Shown here in pieces: positions 27,194 to 35,519 of a stretch of DNA of 64,000 bases. The position numbers and the translations under genes were made by a program. The DNA is from G963663315 sp965116335 (GTDB taxonomy: Bacteria; Pseudomonadota; Gammaproteobacteria; Arenicellales; Poriferihabitantaceae): NCBI GenBank assembly GCA_965116335.1, contig OZ220677.1, forward strand, positions 620,001-684,000, written 5' to 3'. The notes under the pieces are model-generated. The model was not told the DNA's origin and searched no databases. It worked only from the letters and a program-made list of their open reading frames with translations. Each line of letters opens with the position of its first letter. The first letter of the stretch is position 1.

Positions 27194-27300
27194 CATTCCC
27201 GCGCAGGCGGGAATCCACAACCGCCGGAACACGCATCAACCCGACAATCATTCCCCCCTTGAGGGGGAATCCAATCCGCAAACGGATTGGATGGGGGGAC
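27194..27300. repeat. Mosaic repeat cluster 2 (C and B modules)
   Basis: A C module with a perfect ATTCCC-N8-GGGAAT core at 27195-27214, followed by ATCCACAACC-type tail, and a complete B module at 27249-27300: CCCCCTTGAGGGGG, then AATCCAATCCGC-aaac-GGATTGGAT, then GGGGGGACACAACC. It fills the gap between the divergent prpE and trxB genes, so it sits in a shared promoter region rather than at gene ends. Confidence 0.85.
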
Positions 27301-27425
27301 ACAACCGTCATCGCATGACACAACCCGTTCCAACATTCCTCCTTTATACCGTATCGTTTTTGCGTTATAAAGCCGGTCACGAAATCACTTTCTTACAAAC
27401 CACGAATCCGACCTTCATTCCTGCC

Positions 27426-28388
27426 ATGTCTATCGAAAAACACTGCCAATTACTGATTCTCGGGTCGGGACCCGCAGGCTACAGCGCCGCTGTCTATGCG
27501 GCCAGGGCCAACCTGAATCCGGTTTTGATTACCGGCATTGAACAAGGCGGACAACTGACCACGACTACGGATGTGGATAACTGGCCGGGCGATGATGTCG
27601 GCGTACAGGGGCCGGAATTAATGGAGCGCATGAAGCGTCATGCACAAAGGTTCAACACTGAAATCATCCTGGATCATATTCATACCGCCGAATTAGCCGA
27701 CCGGCCGTTTCGATTATCCGGTGACGCGGCGGTCTATACCTGTGATGCCCTGATTATCGCCACCGGGGCTTCGGCGAAATATCTGGGACTGCCATCAGAG
27801 GAAGCCTTCAAGGGGAGGGGCGTATCCGCTTGTGCGACCTGTGACGGGTTCTTCTACAGAAATCAGGAGGTTGCCGTCATCGGCGGCGGCAATACCGCGG
27901 TTGAGGAAGCGCTCTATCTCGCCAATATCGCATCGGCAGTCACGCTGGTTCATCGTCGGGATACACTACGCGCAGAGGCTATTCTGGTTGATCATCTGAT
28001 GGCGAAGACAGTAGAGCGAGGCGGCAATATTACCCTGCAATGGGATCATGTTCTGGAAGAAGTGCTGGGTGATGACAGCGGAGTCACCGGCATTCGCATT
28101 AAAAACGTGAAGTCCGGTATCGCACGTGAACTCAGTCTGCCGGGCGTGTTCATCGCCATCGGGCATACTCCCAACACCACCCTGTTTTCCGGTCAACTGG
28201 ATATGCAGGGCGACTATATCGTGACTCGCGGCGGCACCGGTGGTGATGCGACCATGACCAGTATCGAAGGAGTATTTGCAGCCGGTGATGTCATGGATCA
28301 CGTATACAGACAGGCGGTAACCTCTGCTGGTGCCGGTTGCATGGCCGCCCTGGATGCAGACCGCTATCTGAAAAGCCGACCCGCCTGA
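27426..28388 (+). CDS. trxB: Thioredoxin reductase
   Basis: A 320-residue NADPH-dependent flavoenzyme that reduces thioredoxin. It has the N-terminal FAD motif GSGPAGYSAAVYAAR, the redox-active CATC near residues 136-139 (GVSACATCDGFF), the NADPH motif GGGNTAVEEALYL, and the C-terminal GVFAAGDVMDHVYRQAVTSAG. The start ATG 27426 (MSIEKHCQLLILGSG) is chosen; the same frame is open further upstream through the repeat cluster, but that extension has no family match. Confidence 0.96.
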   Translation: MSIEKHCQLLILGSGPAGYSAAVYAARANLNPVLITGIEQGGQLTTTTDVDNWPGDDVGVQGPELMERMKRHAQRFNTEIILDHIHTAELADRPFRLSGDAAVYTCDALIIATGASAKYLGLPSEEAFKGRGVSACATCDGFFYRNQEVAVIGGGNTAVEEALYLANIASAVTLVHRRDTLRAEAILVDHLMAKTVERGGNITLQWDHVLEEVLGDDSGVTGIRIKNVKSGIARELSLPGVFIAIGHTPNTTLFSGQLDMQGDYIVTRGGTGGDATMTSIEGVFAAGDVMDHVYRQAVTSAGAGCMAALDADRYLKSRPA

Positions 28389-28404
28389 TCATTGAACCCA
28401 GCCG

Positions 28405-28983
28405 ATGGCCTCCCGACCCGACCAAAATGACGATGAAGAGGACCGTTTGCTGTTCCGGGAAGCCATGTCCGACATCAACACGCAGCACAAAAATTATACC
28501 GGGCACCGGCATAATCCACGCCAGGAACGTCCCAGGCCTCCGATCACACCGCCTCGCCCCCGTCCGGTCACCGACTCTGTCGAGCGCACCGCGACATCCG
28601 CCAATATGGTTGATTCGCCACAATCATCCGGCTCCGTCCAGTTCGCCCGCCCCGGATTGCAAAAAAACATCATCCGCAGATTAAAGCGCGGGCAATACAC
28701 GTTCGAGTCGGTGCTTGACCTTCATGGGCTCACAAGGTTTGAGGCGGATGAAGTCCTGGAACAATTCATTGCAGAAGCCCTGCGACACGGCCTCGGTTGT
28801 GTATTGGTCATCCACGGCAAGGGCTACCGCTCAAAAGATGGACAAAGCGTACTCAAGCAATTCACCCACCAATGGTTAAAGGAAGTCGCCGCCGTCAAGG
28901 CATTCTGCTCCGCCCAACCCCGACACGGCGGCTCCGGCGCAGTCTACGTCCTGCTAAAAACCAGCAGCAGCCAACGCAAATAA
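28405..28983 (+). CDS. Smr domain protein (SmrA/YdaL-like)
   Basis: A 192-residue protein with a proline-rich, probably disordered N-terminal half and a C-terminal Smr domain (about 100-185): LDLHGLTRFEADEVLEQFI, CVLVIHGKG and GGSGAVYVLL, with the conserved DLHG and HGKG motifs. Smr domains of this small type are nucleases or RNA-binding modules (SmrB acts on collided ribosomes); this protein looks more like the SmrA/YdaL size class. It starts 16 bp after trxB and is followed within 20 bp by an A-type repeat. Confidence 0.9.
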   Translation: MASRPDQNDDEEDRLLFREAMSDINTQHKNYTGHRHNPRQERPRPPITPPRPRPVTDSVERTATSANMVDSPQSSGSVQFARPGLQKNIIRRLKRGQYTFESVLDLHGLTRFEADEVLEQFIAEALRHGLGCVLVIHGKGYRSKDGQSVLKQFTHQWLKEVAAVKAFCSAQPRHGGSGAVYVLLKTSSSQRK

Positions 28984-29000
28984 CCGTCATTACCGCTCCA

Positions 29001-29330
29001 ACATTCGCGGGAGGGTACAAGACCCTCCCCTACGATATCCTTTCGATCCATGCACCCACATCACTCCCCCCACCCGCTCCCCGGCGGGCTTGCGCCCTTG
29101 TATCGCGGACTCCCCCTCAAGGGTGGAGTGATACCGTCCAAATCATTCCCCCCTTGAGGGGGAATCCAATCCGCAAACGGATTGGATGGGGGGACACAAC
29201 CGCCATCCCACGCCCCAACCACCCGTCTTTCCCGTGCAGGCGGGAATCCACAACCATTCAAAACCCGCAACTACCGATGCGTAGGGGCGCCCCTTGTGGG
29301 TGCCCGCTACCGTTGATACCCGCCCGAAAC
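29001..29330. repeat. Mosaic repeat cluster 3 (A', B reversed, B, C, truncated A)
   Basis: Modules in order: the right half of A (29001-29036, GCGGGAGGGTacaagACCCTCCCCTACGAT), a B module in the opposite orientation (about 29062-29131), a full B module (29143-29197), a C module with a TTTCCC-N8-GGGAAT core (29228-29247), and the left part of an A module from about 29279 that runs into mcrC. The last codons and TAG stop of mcrC (29307-29309) lie inside the A segment. No gene is seen in 28984-29306. Confidence 0.85.
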
Positions 29331-30656
29331 CCTGATCCACTGATCAGGCCATGACCCGGTAACCAACGTATCCTTATCCAGATCAAACGGCACCACCCAC
29401 AAATTCAGGTCGCCACCAAACTCGAAAACAGGCAGTGGCGCGGAAAATTTATCATGCCTCGGATAGATCAGAAATAAGTCCCCTTGCCCGTCGAGATATT
29501 TCTGACCATAGGCATACAACTGGTACATATCCGCCTGTCCGATGTTGTATTTCGATTTCCTGTCAGACTCAGACTGGTCAATCAACTTCCATTTGGTATC
29601 CAGCACTGCGTAAACCTGTCCCCCCTTTTTAATGGCCAGATCCGGCTTGAGCAGAAACATTGGCTGACCCCTGTGTTTGACCAGAGATTCACTCTGAATT
29701 TGCCCCTTCAATGAATATCCGGCACCCGTCAGGGAAGACAGCTTTCTGGCGACATATTTCTCGAATAGCTTTTCCATCGGAAACAGCAGGGAAAAACCAT
29801 CCCATCGACCTGCGTTAAACAGAGGCGATTTCTCACCCAGAATCAACTCCACCCAGGGGCGGAGCGGTCGATAATGCGCGATGTCCCGGCGGTCGCTCCA
29901 AAGCTCCAGATCCTTTTTTATGTTGCGGGATTGCGGAATATCAGCAAACACAAACAGCAACTCATTACACAGACGCTGGTTATCAGGCAGTCGTGTCCAG
30001 CGGGATAATTTTTTCAGGGCAGAATGAATCAGACGGTTTTCTGCCCGGTCTGGTAAATACTGATCATATATGACCCAGAAGCGATCCTGCTTCCAGGATT
30101 CTAACCGCAACTGACGAGATATCTGGAGCTGTCCCTTGAGGAATCGAGACTGCTCGGCTCGCCGAACATAGCCGCTGCGAATACCGCGCCGGACCAACCC
30201 GCTGATCTCATTCAGAACCCGCTGTATCAATACTTCCAGCCAACTGTGATTCAGCGTTTCCAGAGACGCGCTACCGGATTGGAGACTCTTGATATCGTGT
30301 ACAGTCTGGAGCATACGCCAAAGCAACTTCCGGGATGCCTCGATTGTTTGAGCAGAATCATTGGAGGTTTTTGGCAGGATTTCGATCTGATACCCGCCTG
30401 AAGTCTGAATCAGACCAACATAATTACGAATCTGTACACATTCCACTCCCCGCCTGCTCCTCAGACGCAGGAATTGAGCGCCGGACTCCTGCTCCACCTC
30501 CCCGAGCGCGTGTTTGCGTAATTCACGATAGACTGCGCCGGGAACCCCTCGATGTTCCACTCCATTTCCTCCTCCATTGCCAGACGGTTCGTTTTCGGAC
30601 AGAAAGCCGAACTCATGAATGGATAGAGCCTGTCCTCGCCTTGATCGGGGATTCAT
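29307..30656 (-). CDS. mcrC: McrC nuclease subunit of McrBC-type restriction system
   Basis: A 449-residue partner of McrB. The N-terminal half (about 40-260) is the McrC-specific region with VQIRNYVGLIQTSGGYQIEILPK-type start (short blocks VQIRNYVG and IEILPK), and the C-terminal part holds a PD-(D/E)XK nuclease: LLKPDLAI, then VLDTKWK, the expected D...DxK residues. McrBC systems are GTP-powered type IV enzymes that cut DNA with modified cytosine, mostly phage or foreign DNA. It follows mcrB by 5 bp. The final GGYQR and TAG stop come from a dispersed repeat, so the original 3' end may have been replaced. Confidence 0.9.
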   Translation of the reverse strand: MNPRSRRGQALSIHEFGFLSENEPSGNGGGNGVEHRGVPGAVYRELRKHALGEVEQESGAQFLRLRSRRGVECVQIRNYVGLIQTSGGYQIEILPKTSNDSAQTIEASRKLLWRMLQTVHDIKSLQSGSASLETLNHSWLEVLIQRVLNEISGLVRRGIRSGYVRRAEQSRFLKGQLQISRQLRLESWKQDRFWVIYDQYLPDRAENRLIHSALKKLSRWTRLPDNQRLCNELLFVFADIPQSRNIKKDLELWSDRRDIAHYRPLRPWVELILGEKSPLFNAGRWDGFSLLFPMEKLFEKYVARKLSSLTGAGYSLKGQIQSESLVKHRGQPMFLLKPDLAIKKGGQVYAVLDTKWKLIDQSESDRKSKYNIGQADMYQLYAYGQKYLDGQGDLFLIYPRHDKFSAPLPVFEFGGDLNLWVVPFDLDKDTLVTGSWPDQWIRVSGGYQR

Positions 30657-30661
30657 CCAGG

Positions 30662-32857
30662 CTATCCGGCTGGTTCCTGTTTCTGTTGCGGTTCTTGTTC
30701 CTTATAAATGCCAATCCAGGCTTCCGCCTGTTCCATCGCCTTCTCATTGCGTCTGAAAACCTTGTCATACAACCCCTGATTATCCTCACCTTCGCCCAGT
30801 AATTGATCAATCCGACCAGGCTTGAAGGCAGGCACATAGAACATGAGTTTTTCCTCTGCTTTACGATCATCACCAAGCACCTTACGGATACGGCTCCAAT
30901 CCTCGAAACAATACTCCTCAAGCAATGGCAGAATGCTGTTTTTGAAGATCCTTTTGAGAGTCCCTAAATCAGGGTTCTCTTTCAGCGGCAGGAAAAACGA
31001 ATGTCCCAGTGTGCGCTCCCGATCCAGAAGTAATTCAATACGCGAGTTGATGACTTTCAGCATCTTACTGATATTGATTCCATCAATTTCAATACCCTGT
31101 AATGGCTCAGTATCCGGGAGCATCGCTTCAAACTCGAAACGCCTGCGTAAAGCCGTATCCAGATGTGTCAGTGACCGATCAGCCGTATTCATCGTACCGA
31201 TAATGTAGAGATTGTCGGGCACGGAAAATAACGCCTTCGAGTAAGGCAGATTCACGGTAATCTCATCTTCCGACCCGTATCGCTTAGAAGGTTCAATCAG
31301 GGTAATCAGTTCACCCAGTATATTGGCGATATTACCCCGGTTGATTTCATCAATAATCAATACCTGTGGCTCATCCGGGTGCTTGCGTGCAGAATCACAC
31401 ATCCTCTTGAACAGGCCATCCTCAATCTGGTAACGGATTTGTCCATTTTTCGTCGATGCCCGCAGTCCTTCAACAAAGTCCTCGTAACTGAAACTCTGGT
31501 GAAATGTCACAAAGCCGATCCGCTCCTCTTCCTGCAATTCATTGAATCGTTGCTTGAGCACCCCACGCTTTGATTGATTCGCCTCATAGAACCCAGGATC
31601 AAGAATCTCCAATGCCCTGTTCACAGTACTCCAGGTCTTGCCCGTTCCCGGAGGACCATACAGTATCCGGTTTTTTGGGACATCCATTTTCGGACGTATC
31701 TTGCGAGAGGATGGGGCTGCAATGTCCGTTTTTAGATTGGATTCTTTGGGAGATGGTGTTTGCTCATCTTCCCCCTTCTCGCTATTCAGACGCTCCAGCA
31801 ACTCGAATGTTGGGGCGTATTCTTCCGCCTGCAGGAAGGTAGTAGAACTTTTGACAGCCCATGAAAAATCGAACGAAGGCATTTTGCCGTATAACTGTGC
31901 AGGTAATTTATTCAACCACACGACATGTAGCCCGAGGTTTTCGGTGGGCTGGCCCTGGTAGTCGTTTTTGTAGATCACACCAATACCTCGGCCAGTATTC
32001 CACGTCCTGGCGAGAACGATTTGTCCCGGTTGAGGTCCCTGATATTTCTGCTGTTGCATCCATTTCCTTCCGTCCCCGCCCGCATCAAATATCGAGTTGC
32101 TTTCATCGAGCTCGCGCCAACGATCCTCGTCTTGGGCATTGTACTGGTAATACGGGTACTGATGTTGATGTGGGTCCGGGTCCAGCCGAATGCGAAGTTT
32201 GTCAGTAGCAGAGAGGTAAGAAAACAGGTTGGCCTCGTACAGTTGGCACCCGCGGAAGACATTTCTCACCCGTTCAATGCACTGCCGATATTCCTCCCAG
32301 CTAATCTTTCCTGAAATCGAATCAAAGATTTCAAGCGAATTGGTGTATTTATCAATCGGTAAAAACTCCTCCGGGTTTAACAGAAACAGGGCCTGAGTCA
32401 AGTTCGCATTACCGACTCCATAGATTTTACGCGCATTTTCGAAATCGTCTCCATCTACTGCGTCAAGTCCTGACACAGCGGCTCTGAATATTTTCCAAAA
32501 CAACTGCGGGTTAGTATTTTTTGAGTCGCCGTAAAGCAGATGTTTCTGCAGGTTCGCTTTCTGAAACATAAATCTGTCATCCGAATCCAGGTTGAGCGTT
32601 TGCGACAACCCGAATACTTCGGAGATGCTCGGATAGACCCTCTTTCGGTCATTCTTCCATTTGCTTAAACTCGAAAGGGTGTAGAAAAACGAAAGCGGCT
32701 CAATATTTTCGTCACCGTACTGCAACAAACCCTGCTTTGTGTAATCCTCCTTCCACTTCACTCTCTTTGCTTTTTCAGCGAGGTCGCTTTCACTGCCATC
32801 AGCAATCTTTTGTGCGAGTTCCTGAAACCACGGAACCCAATCATAAACCTCTTTCAT
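30662..32857 (-). CDS. mcrB: McrB AAA+ GTPase subunit of McrBC-type restriction system
   Basis: A 731-residue protein. The C-terminal AAA+ module carries Walker A GPPGTGKT (about 402-409), Walker B VLIIDEINRGN, the sensor-like TMNTADRSLTHLDTALRRRFEF, all McrB hallmarks. The N-terminal 390 residues are longer than in E. coli McrB: a region of about 230 residues with no domain I can name, then a compact segment with GQIVLARTWNTGRGIGVIY (about 275-365) that may be the DNA- or base-recognition module. McrB assembles as a ring that translocates DNA and activates McrC. The IS5-family element lies 75 bp upstream of its start and may have altered its promoter. Confidence 0.92.
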   Translation of the reverse strand: MKEVYDWVPWFQELAQKIADGSESDLAEKAKRVKWKEDYTKQGLLQYGDENIEPLSFFYTLSSLSKWKNDRKRVYPSISEVFGLSQTLNLDSDDRFMFQKANLQKHLLYGDSKNTNPQLFWKIFRAAVSGLDAVDGDDFENARKIYGVGNANLTQALFLLNPEEFLPIDKYTNSLEIFDSISGKISWEEYRQCIERVRNVFRGCQLYEANLFSYLSATDKLRIRLDPDPHQHQYPYYQYNAQDEDRWRELDESNSIFDAGGDGRKWMQQQKYQGPQPGQIVLARTWNTGRGIGVIYKNDYQGQPTENLGLHVVWLNKLPAQLYGKMPSFDFSWAVKSSTTFLQAEEYAPTFELLERLNSEKGEDEQTPSPKESNLKTDIAAPSSRKIRPKMDVPKNRILYGPPGTGKTWSTVNRALEILDPGFYEANQSKRGVLKQRFNELQEEERIGFVTFHQSFSYEDFVEGLRASTKNGQIRYQIEDGLFKRMCDSARKHPDEPQVLIIDEINRGNIANILGELITLIEPSKRYGSEDEITVNLPYSKALFSVPDNLYIIGTMNTADRSLTHLDTALRRRFEFEAMLPDTEPLQGIEIDGINISKMLKVINSRIELLLDRERTLGHSFFLPLKENPDLGTLKRIFKNSILPLLEEYCFEDWSRIRKVLGDDRKAEEKLMFYVPAFKPGRIDQLLGEGEDNQGLYDKVFRRNEKAMEQAEAWIGIYKEQEPQQKQEPAG

Positions 32858-32932
32858 ACACCCTATCTCCGGTTGCTATTTCTGCGGCCCGAACAATACC
32901 AGTCATTGGCCGTGATTACATCTATTTCTTTA

Positions 32933-34123
32933 GGAATCTCTGATTAATTGATCCTCTATTGTATAATGATTTTTTATTCTTTAATACCGGGAGATTTTTC
33001 ATGATGCGCCAGAGCACATTTTCTGAGATTGGGTTTGATAAATACAGTAAGAGGACACGCAAGGAGCGTTTTCTGGAAGAGATGGAGGAAGTGATTCCGT
33101 GGTCGGATTTGTGTGCGGTGATTGAACCCTTTTATCCGCAACCCAAAGGAGCGGGGCGCAGGCCGATTGGAATAGATCGGATGTTGCGTATTCACTTTTT
33201 GCAGCACTGGTTCAATCTTTCGGATCCGGCGGTTGAAGAAGCGTTATATGATTCTCGTTGTATGCGCTGTTTTGCGGGTATTGATCTGGGTCGGGAACCG
33301 GCGCCGGATGAGACCACGATTTGCAAGTTTCGTCATTTGATGGAGAAGCACAATCTGGGGAGGCGGTTGTTTGTTCTGGTCAATGAGTATTTGGGCGAGA
33401 ACGGACTGGCAGTGAAGCGAGGCACGATTGTAGACGCCAGTATTATAGAGGCGCCGAGTTCGACCAAGAACCGGAAGAAAGAACGGGATCCACAGATGCA
33501 CTCCACGCGCAAGGGCAACCAATGGCACTTTGGCATGAAGGCCCATATTGGTGTAGACAGTCACAGCAAGTTGATTCACTCGGTAGCGGCTACGCCAGCG
33601 AATGTTCATGATTCACAGGTTCTGCCTGTTCTTTTGCATGGGAAAGAGACTCGTGTATGGGGAGATTCGGCGTATACGGGTCAGAAGGCGGTGATTGCAA
33701 GGGTGGCACCGGATGCGAAGGACTTTACCCAGGCGAAGGGGGCGCGTAATCGAAAGTTGACGGAGAAGGAACGCGCAATGAATCGCACCAAGTCCCGGGT
33801 ACGGTCGAAGGTAGAACATTCATTTGGCATCATCAAGCGACGGTTTGGTTTTACCAAGGTGCGTTATCGGGGTTTGGAGAAGAACACGCATCGACTGGTG
33901 GTGGCTTGTGCCTTGAGCAATCTGGTGATGGCGAAGAAAGTGCTGTTGAAACCAGGAAGATTGAAACCGCAGGCTACGTGCGCCTGAAATAGGGAAATAA
34001 AGAGAAAATCCCTGCCTTTCCCCGCTCCGGGGTGCTGATTTCAGTCCATTTCGTCCTTCCTGTCTGATGAAATCCCGAATCTATAAAAAATCCATCACAA
34101 AACCTGTATTGATCAGACTTTCC
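32933..34123 (+). mobile_element. IS5-family insertion sequence, complete
   Basis: An element of 1191 bp. Terminal inverted repeats: left GGAATCTCTGATTAATTG, right (reverse complement) GGAAAGTCTGATCAATAC, 13 or 14 of the first 17 identical. It is flanked by a 4-bp direct repeat TTTA (32929-32932 and 34124-34127), the target duplication size of IS5. One transposase gene (33001-33987) is intact. About 135 bp of non-coding DNA follow the gene before the right end. A TATAAT at 32962-32967 inside the left end is a possible transposase -10 box. The intact ends, gene and duplication suggest recent insertion. Confidence 0.9.
33001..33987 (+). CDS. IS5-family transposase
   Basis: A 328-residue DDE transposase from ATG 33001 (MMRQSTFSEIGFDKY). 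The N-terminal DNA-binding region has RMLRIHFLQHWFNLSDPAVEEALYD, and the catalytic triad falls in GTIVDASIIEAPSS, VWGDSAYTG and KVEHSFGIIKRRFGF, the classical IS5 blocks, along with KGNQWHFGMKAHIGVD. The frame is intact and of normal length, so the element may be active. The frame is open further upstream to 32959, but that part precedes the family start. Confidence 0.95.
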   Translation: MMRQSTFSEIGFDKYSKRTRKERFLEEMEEVIPWSDLCAVIEPFYPQPKGAGRRPIGIDRMLRIHFLQHWFNLSDPAVEEALYDSRCMRCFAGIDLGREPAPDETTICKFRHLMEKHNLGRRLFVLVNEYLGENGLAVKRGTIVDASIIEAPSSTKNRKKERDPQMHSTRKGNQWHFGMKAHIGVDSHSKLIHSVAATPANVHDSQVLPVLLHGKETRVWGDSAYTGQKAVIARVAPDAKDFTQAKGARNRKLTEKERAMNRTKSRVRSKVEHSFGIIKRRFGFTKVRYRGLEKNTHRLVVACALSNLVMAKKVLLKPGRLKPQATCA

Positions 34124-34149
34124 TTTAGCGAAATTCCCTGTTCCGACGG

Positions 34150-34520
34150 TTGCGGGAGGGTACAAGACCCTCCCCTACGATGACGGTTCGTTCGTTCTTT
34201 GACGGTTGTGTCCCCCCACCCAATCGTGCTTCGCGGATTGGGCTCCCCCTCAAGGGTGGAGTGATTTCCTTCCGTCATTTCATGCACCACAACCAGCCGT
34301 CATTCCCGTGAAAACGGGAATCCACAACCATTCGGATGCTGTGCTTACTGTCATCGTAGGGGCGCCCCTCGTGGGTGCCCGCTAGCGACATTCGCGGGAG
34401 GGTACAAGACCCTCCCCTACGATGATGATCGGGAATCATTCCGTCATTCCCGCAGAAACGGGAATCCACAATAATATGGATGCGTAATTGCCGTCATCGT
34501 AGAGCCTGCCCCCCACAAAA
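34150..34520. repeat. Mosaic repeat cluster 4 (A', B reversed, C, A, C, A fragment)
   Basis: Modules in order: right half of A (34150-34182), a linker GACGGTTCGTTCGTTCTTTGACG, a reversed B module (34208-34266), a C module with a perfect core at 34302-34321, the linker CATTCGGATGCTGTGCTTAC, a short but complete A module (34353-34423, ends ATCGTAGGGG and CCCCTACGAT), a second perfect C core at 34446-34465, and the left end of another A at about 34496-34515. It lies between the IS5 right end and the toxin-antitoxin promoter; no gene is seen in 34128-34598. Confidence 0.85.
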
Positions 34521-34536
34521 CAACATTTACTACAGA

Positions 34537-34565
34537 TTGATACTTTTACCATTATGCTCTATATT
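34537..34565 (+). promoter_or_regulatory. Predicted sigma70 promoter of the toxin-antitoxin operon
   Basis: TTGATA (34537-34542), a 17-base spacer, TATATT (34560-34565), starting transcription near 34572, about 27 bp before the antitoxin ATG. Operons of this type are usually repressed by their own antitoxin at this site; no clear operator dyad was identified. Confidence 0.6.
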
Positions 34566-34598
34566 CAAGATGAATGATAAACAACGAGTGAGAAAACT

Positions 34599-34841
34599 AT
34601 GCGTCTGTCAATCGACATCACACGGGAGCAGCACAAAACGCTGAAAGCTACGGCAGCCATGCAGGGCAAGTCCATCAAGGATTATGTGCTGGAACGTACC
34701 TTGCCTGACGAAGAAGTAGCGCTGAAAAAACTTGAGGCTTTTCTCAAACCTCGGATCGAAGAAGCCTTAAGTGGAGAGCGCAGCAACAAAACCATTGATG
34801 AAATCGTATTTGAAGTGTTGCAGGAAGAACAAACCCCATAA
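34599..34841 (+). CDS. Ribbon-helix-helix antitoxin (ParD-like)
   Basis: An 80-residue protein whose first 35 residues form a ribbon-helix-helix DNA-binding motif (MRLSIDITREQHKTLKATAA, MQGKSIKDYVLE), followed by an acidic helical tail (EEALSGERSNKTIDEIVFEV) that would wrap and neutralise the toxin. The stop TAA overlaps the ATG of the toxin gene (TAATG), the normal antitoxin-first coupling. The subfamily name (ParD or a related RHH antitoxin) is by similarity of layout. Confidence 0.85.
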   Translation: MRLSIDITREQHKTLKATAAMQGKSIKDYVLERTLPDEEVALKKLEAFLKPRIEEALSGERSNKTIDEIVFEVLQEEQTP

Positions 34842-35152
34842 TGCAAAATTACGAGCTATCCCCAACCGCGGAAAAAGATGTGCGAGAAGTTGTCCGTTAC
34901 ACGCTCAAAAAGTGGGGACGTAACTCATTAACCAAGTATATTGATGGACTCAAAACCACGTTCGGGGCAATCGGAGATGGCAGTGTGCGGAAACAGAAAT
35001 TCTCTGATGAATTTCCCGAATTGCTCGTCACCAGGTATCGCTATCACTTCGTGTTTTATATCCGGGAGGGATTAAAAACCCCCGTGATAATCGGCGTGAT
35101 ACATAGCCGAAGGGATATTGTCAGCCGTTTGAATGAACGGCTGAACAAATGA
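34841..35152 (+). CDS. ParE-family toxin
   Basis: A 103-residue RelE/ParE-superfamily toxin: LSPTAEKDVREVVRYTLKKWG at the N-terminus, then YRYHFVFYIREG and VIIGVIHSRRDIVSRL, the two ParE core strands with the typical final HSRRD motif. ParE proteins poison DNA gyrase, RelE proteins cut mRNA on the ribosome; the HxRRD ending and lack of the RelE catalytic pattern favour ParE. It is intact. A repeat cluster begins right after its stop. Confidence 0.88.
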   Translation: MQNYELSPTAEKDVREVVRYTLKKWGRNSLTKYIDGLKTTFGAIGDGSVRKQKFSDEFPELLVTRYRYHFVFYIREGLKTPVIIGVIHSRRDIVSRLNERLNK

Positions 35153-35425
35153 CATCGTAGAGCCCCCGGCCCCAGCTTAATCGAGGGGCATGCGATGAAT
35201 TCGTCCCCCCACCCAATCGTGCTTCGCGGATTGGACTCCCCCTCAAGGAGAGAGTAATGCGATAGATTGGTATGAGTTCCATCATTACCTGTAGCTTGTC
35301 CCCGGTTCCGAACGGGGAACGGGAATCCACAACCATTCGGATGCTGTGCTTACTGTCATCGTAGGGGTGCCCCTTGTGGGTGCCCGCTATCGGTGATATC
35401 CGTTCCGACGGTTGCGGGAGGGCAA
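35153..35425. repeat. Mosaic repeat cluster 5 (A fragment, B reversed, C-like, truncated A)
   Basis: It begins two bases after the parE stop with an A fragment (CATCGTAGAGCCCCC), followed by a reversed B module (35203-35260), a degenerate C (GTTCCGAACGGGGAACGGGAATCCACAACC, about 35304-35334), the linker CATTCGGATGCTGTGCTTAC, and an A module from 35357 whose right end is cut off at about 35425. The C-linker-A order is the same as in cluster 4 and cluster 7. Confidence 0.8.
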
Positions 35426-35490
35426 ACTGGACGATATGAGCTCCTGCCAACTTGACAAAAGAAGAGATCGACGAACCTCAGTCTCACCGC

Positions 35491-35519
35491 TTACAATCGA
35501 GAAGCCCTATTGATATAAT
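35491..35519 (+). promoter_or_regulatory. Predicted sigma70 promoter of the DUF262 gene
   Basis: TTACAA (35491-35496), a 17-base spacer and perfect TATAAT (35514-35519). Transcription would start near 35526, about 145 bases before the ATG at 35670. No gene is seen in 35153-35669. Confidence 0.55.
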
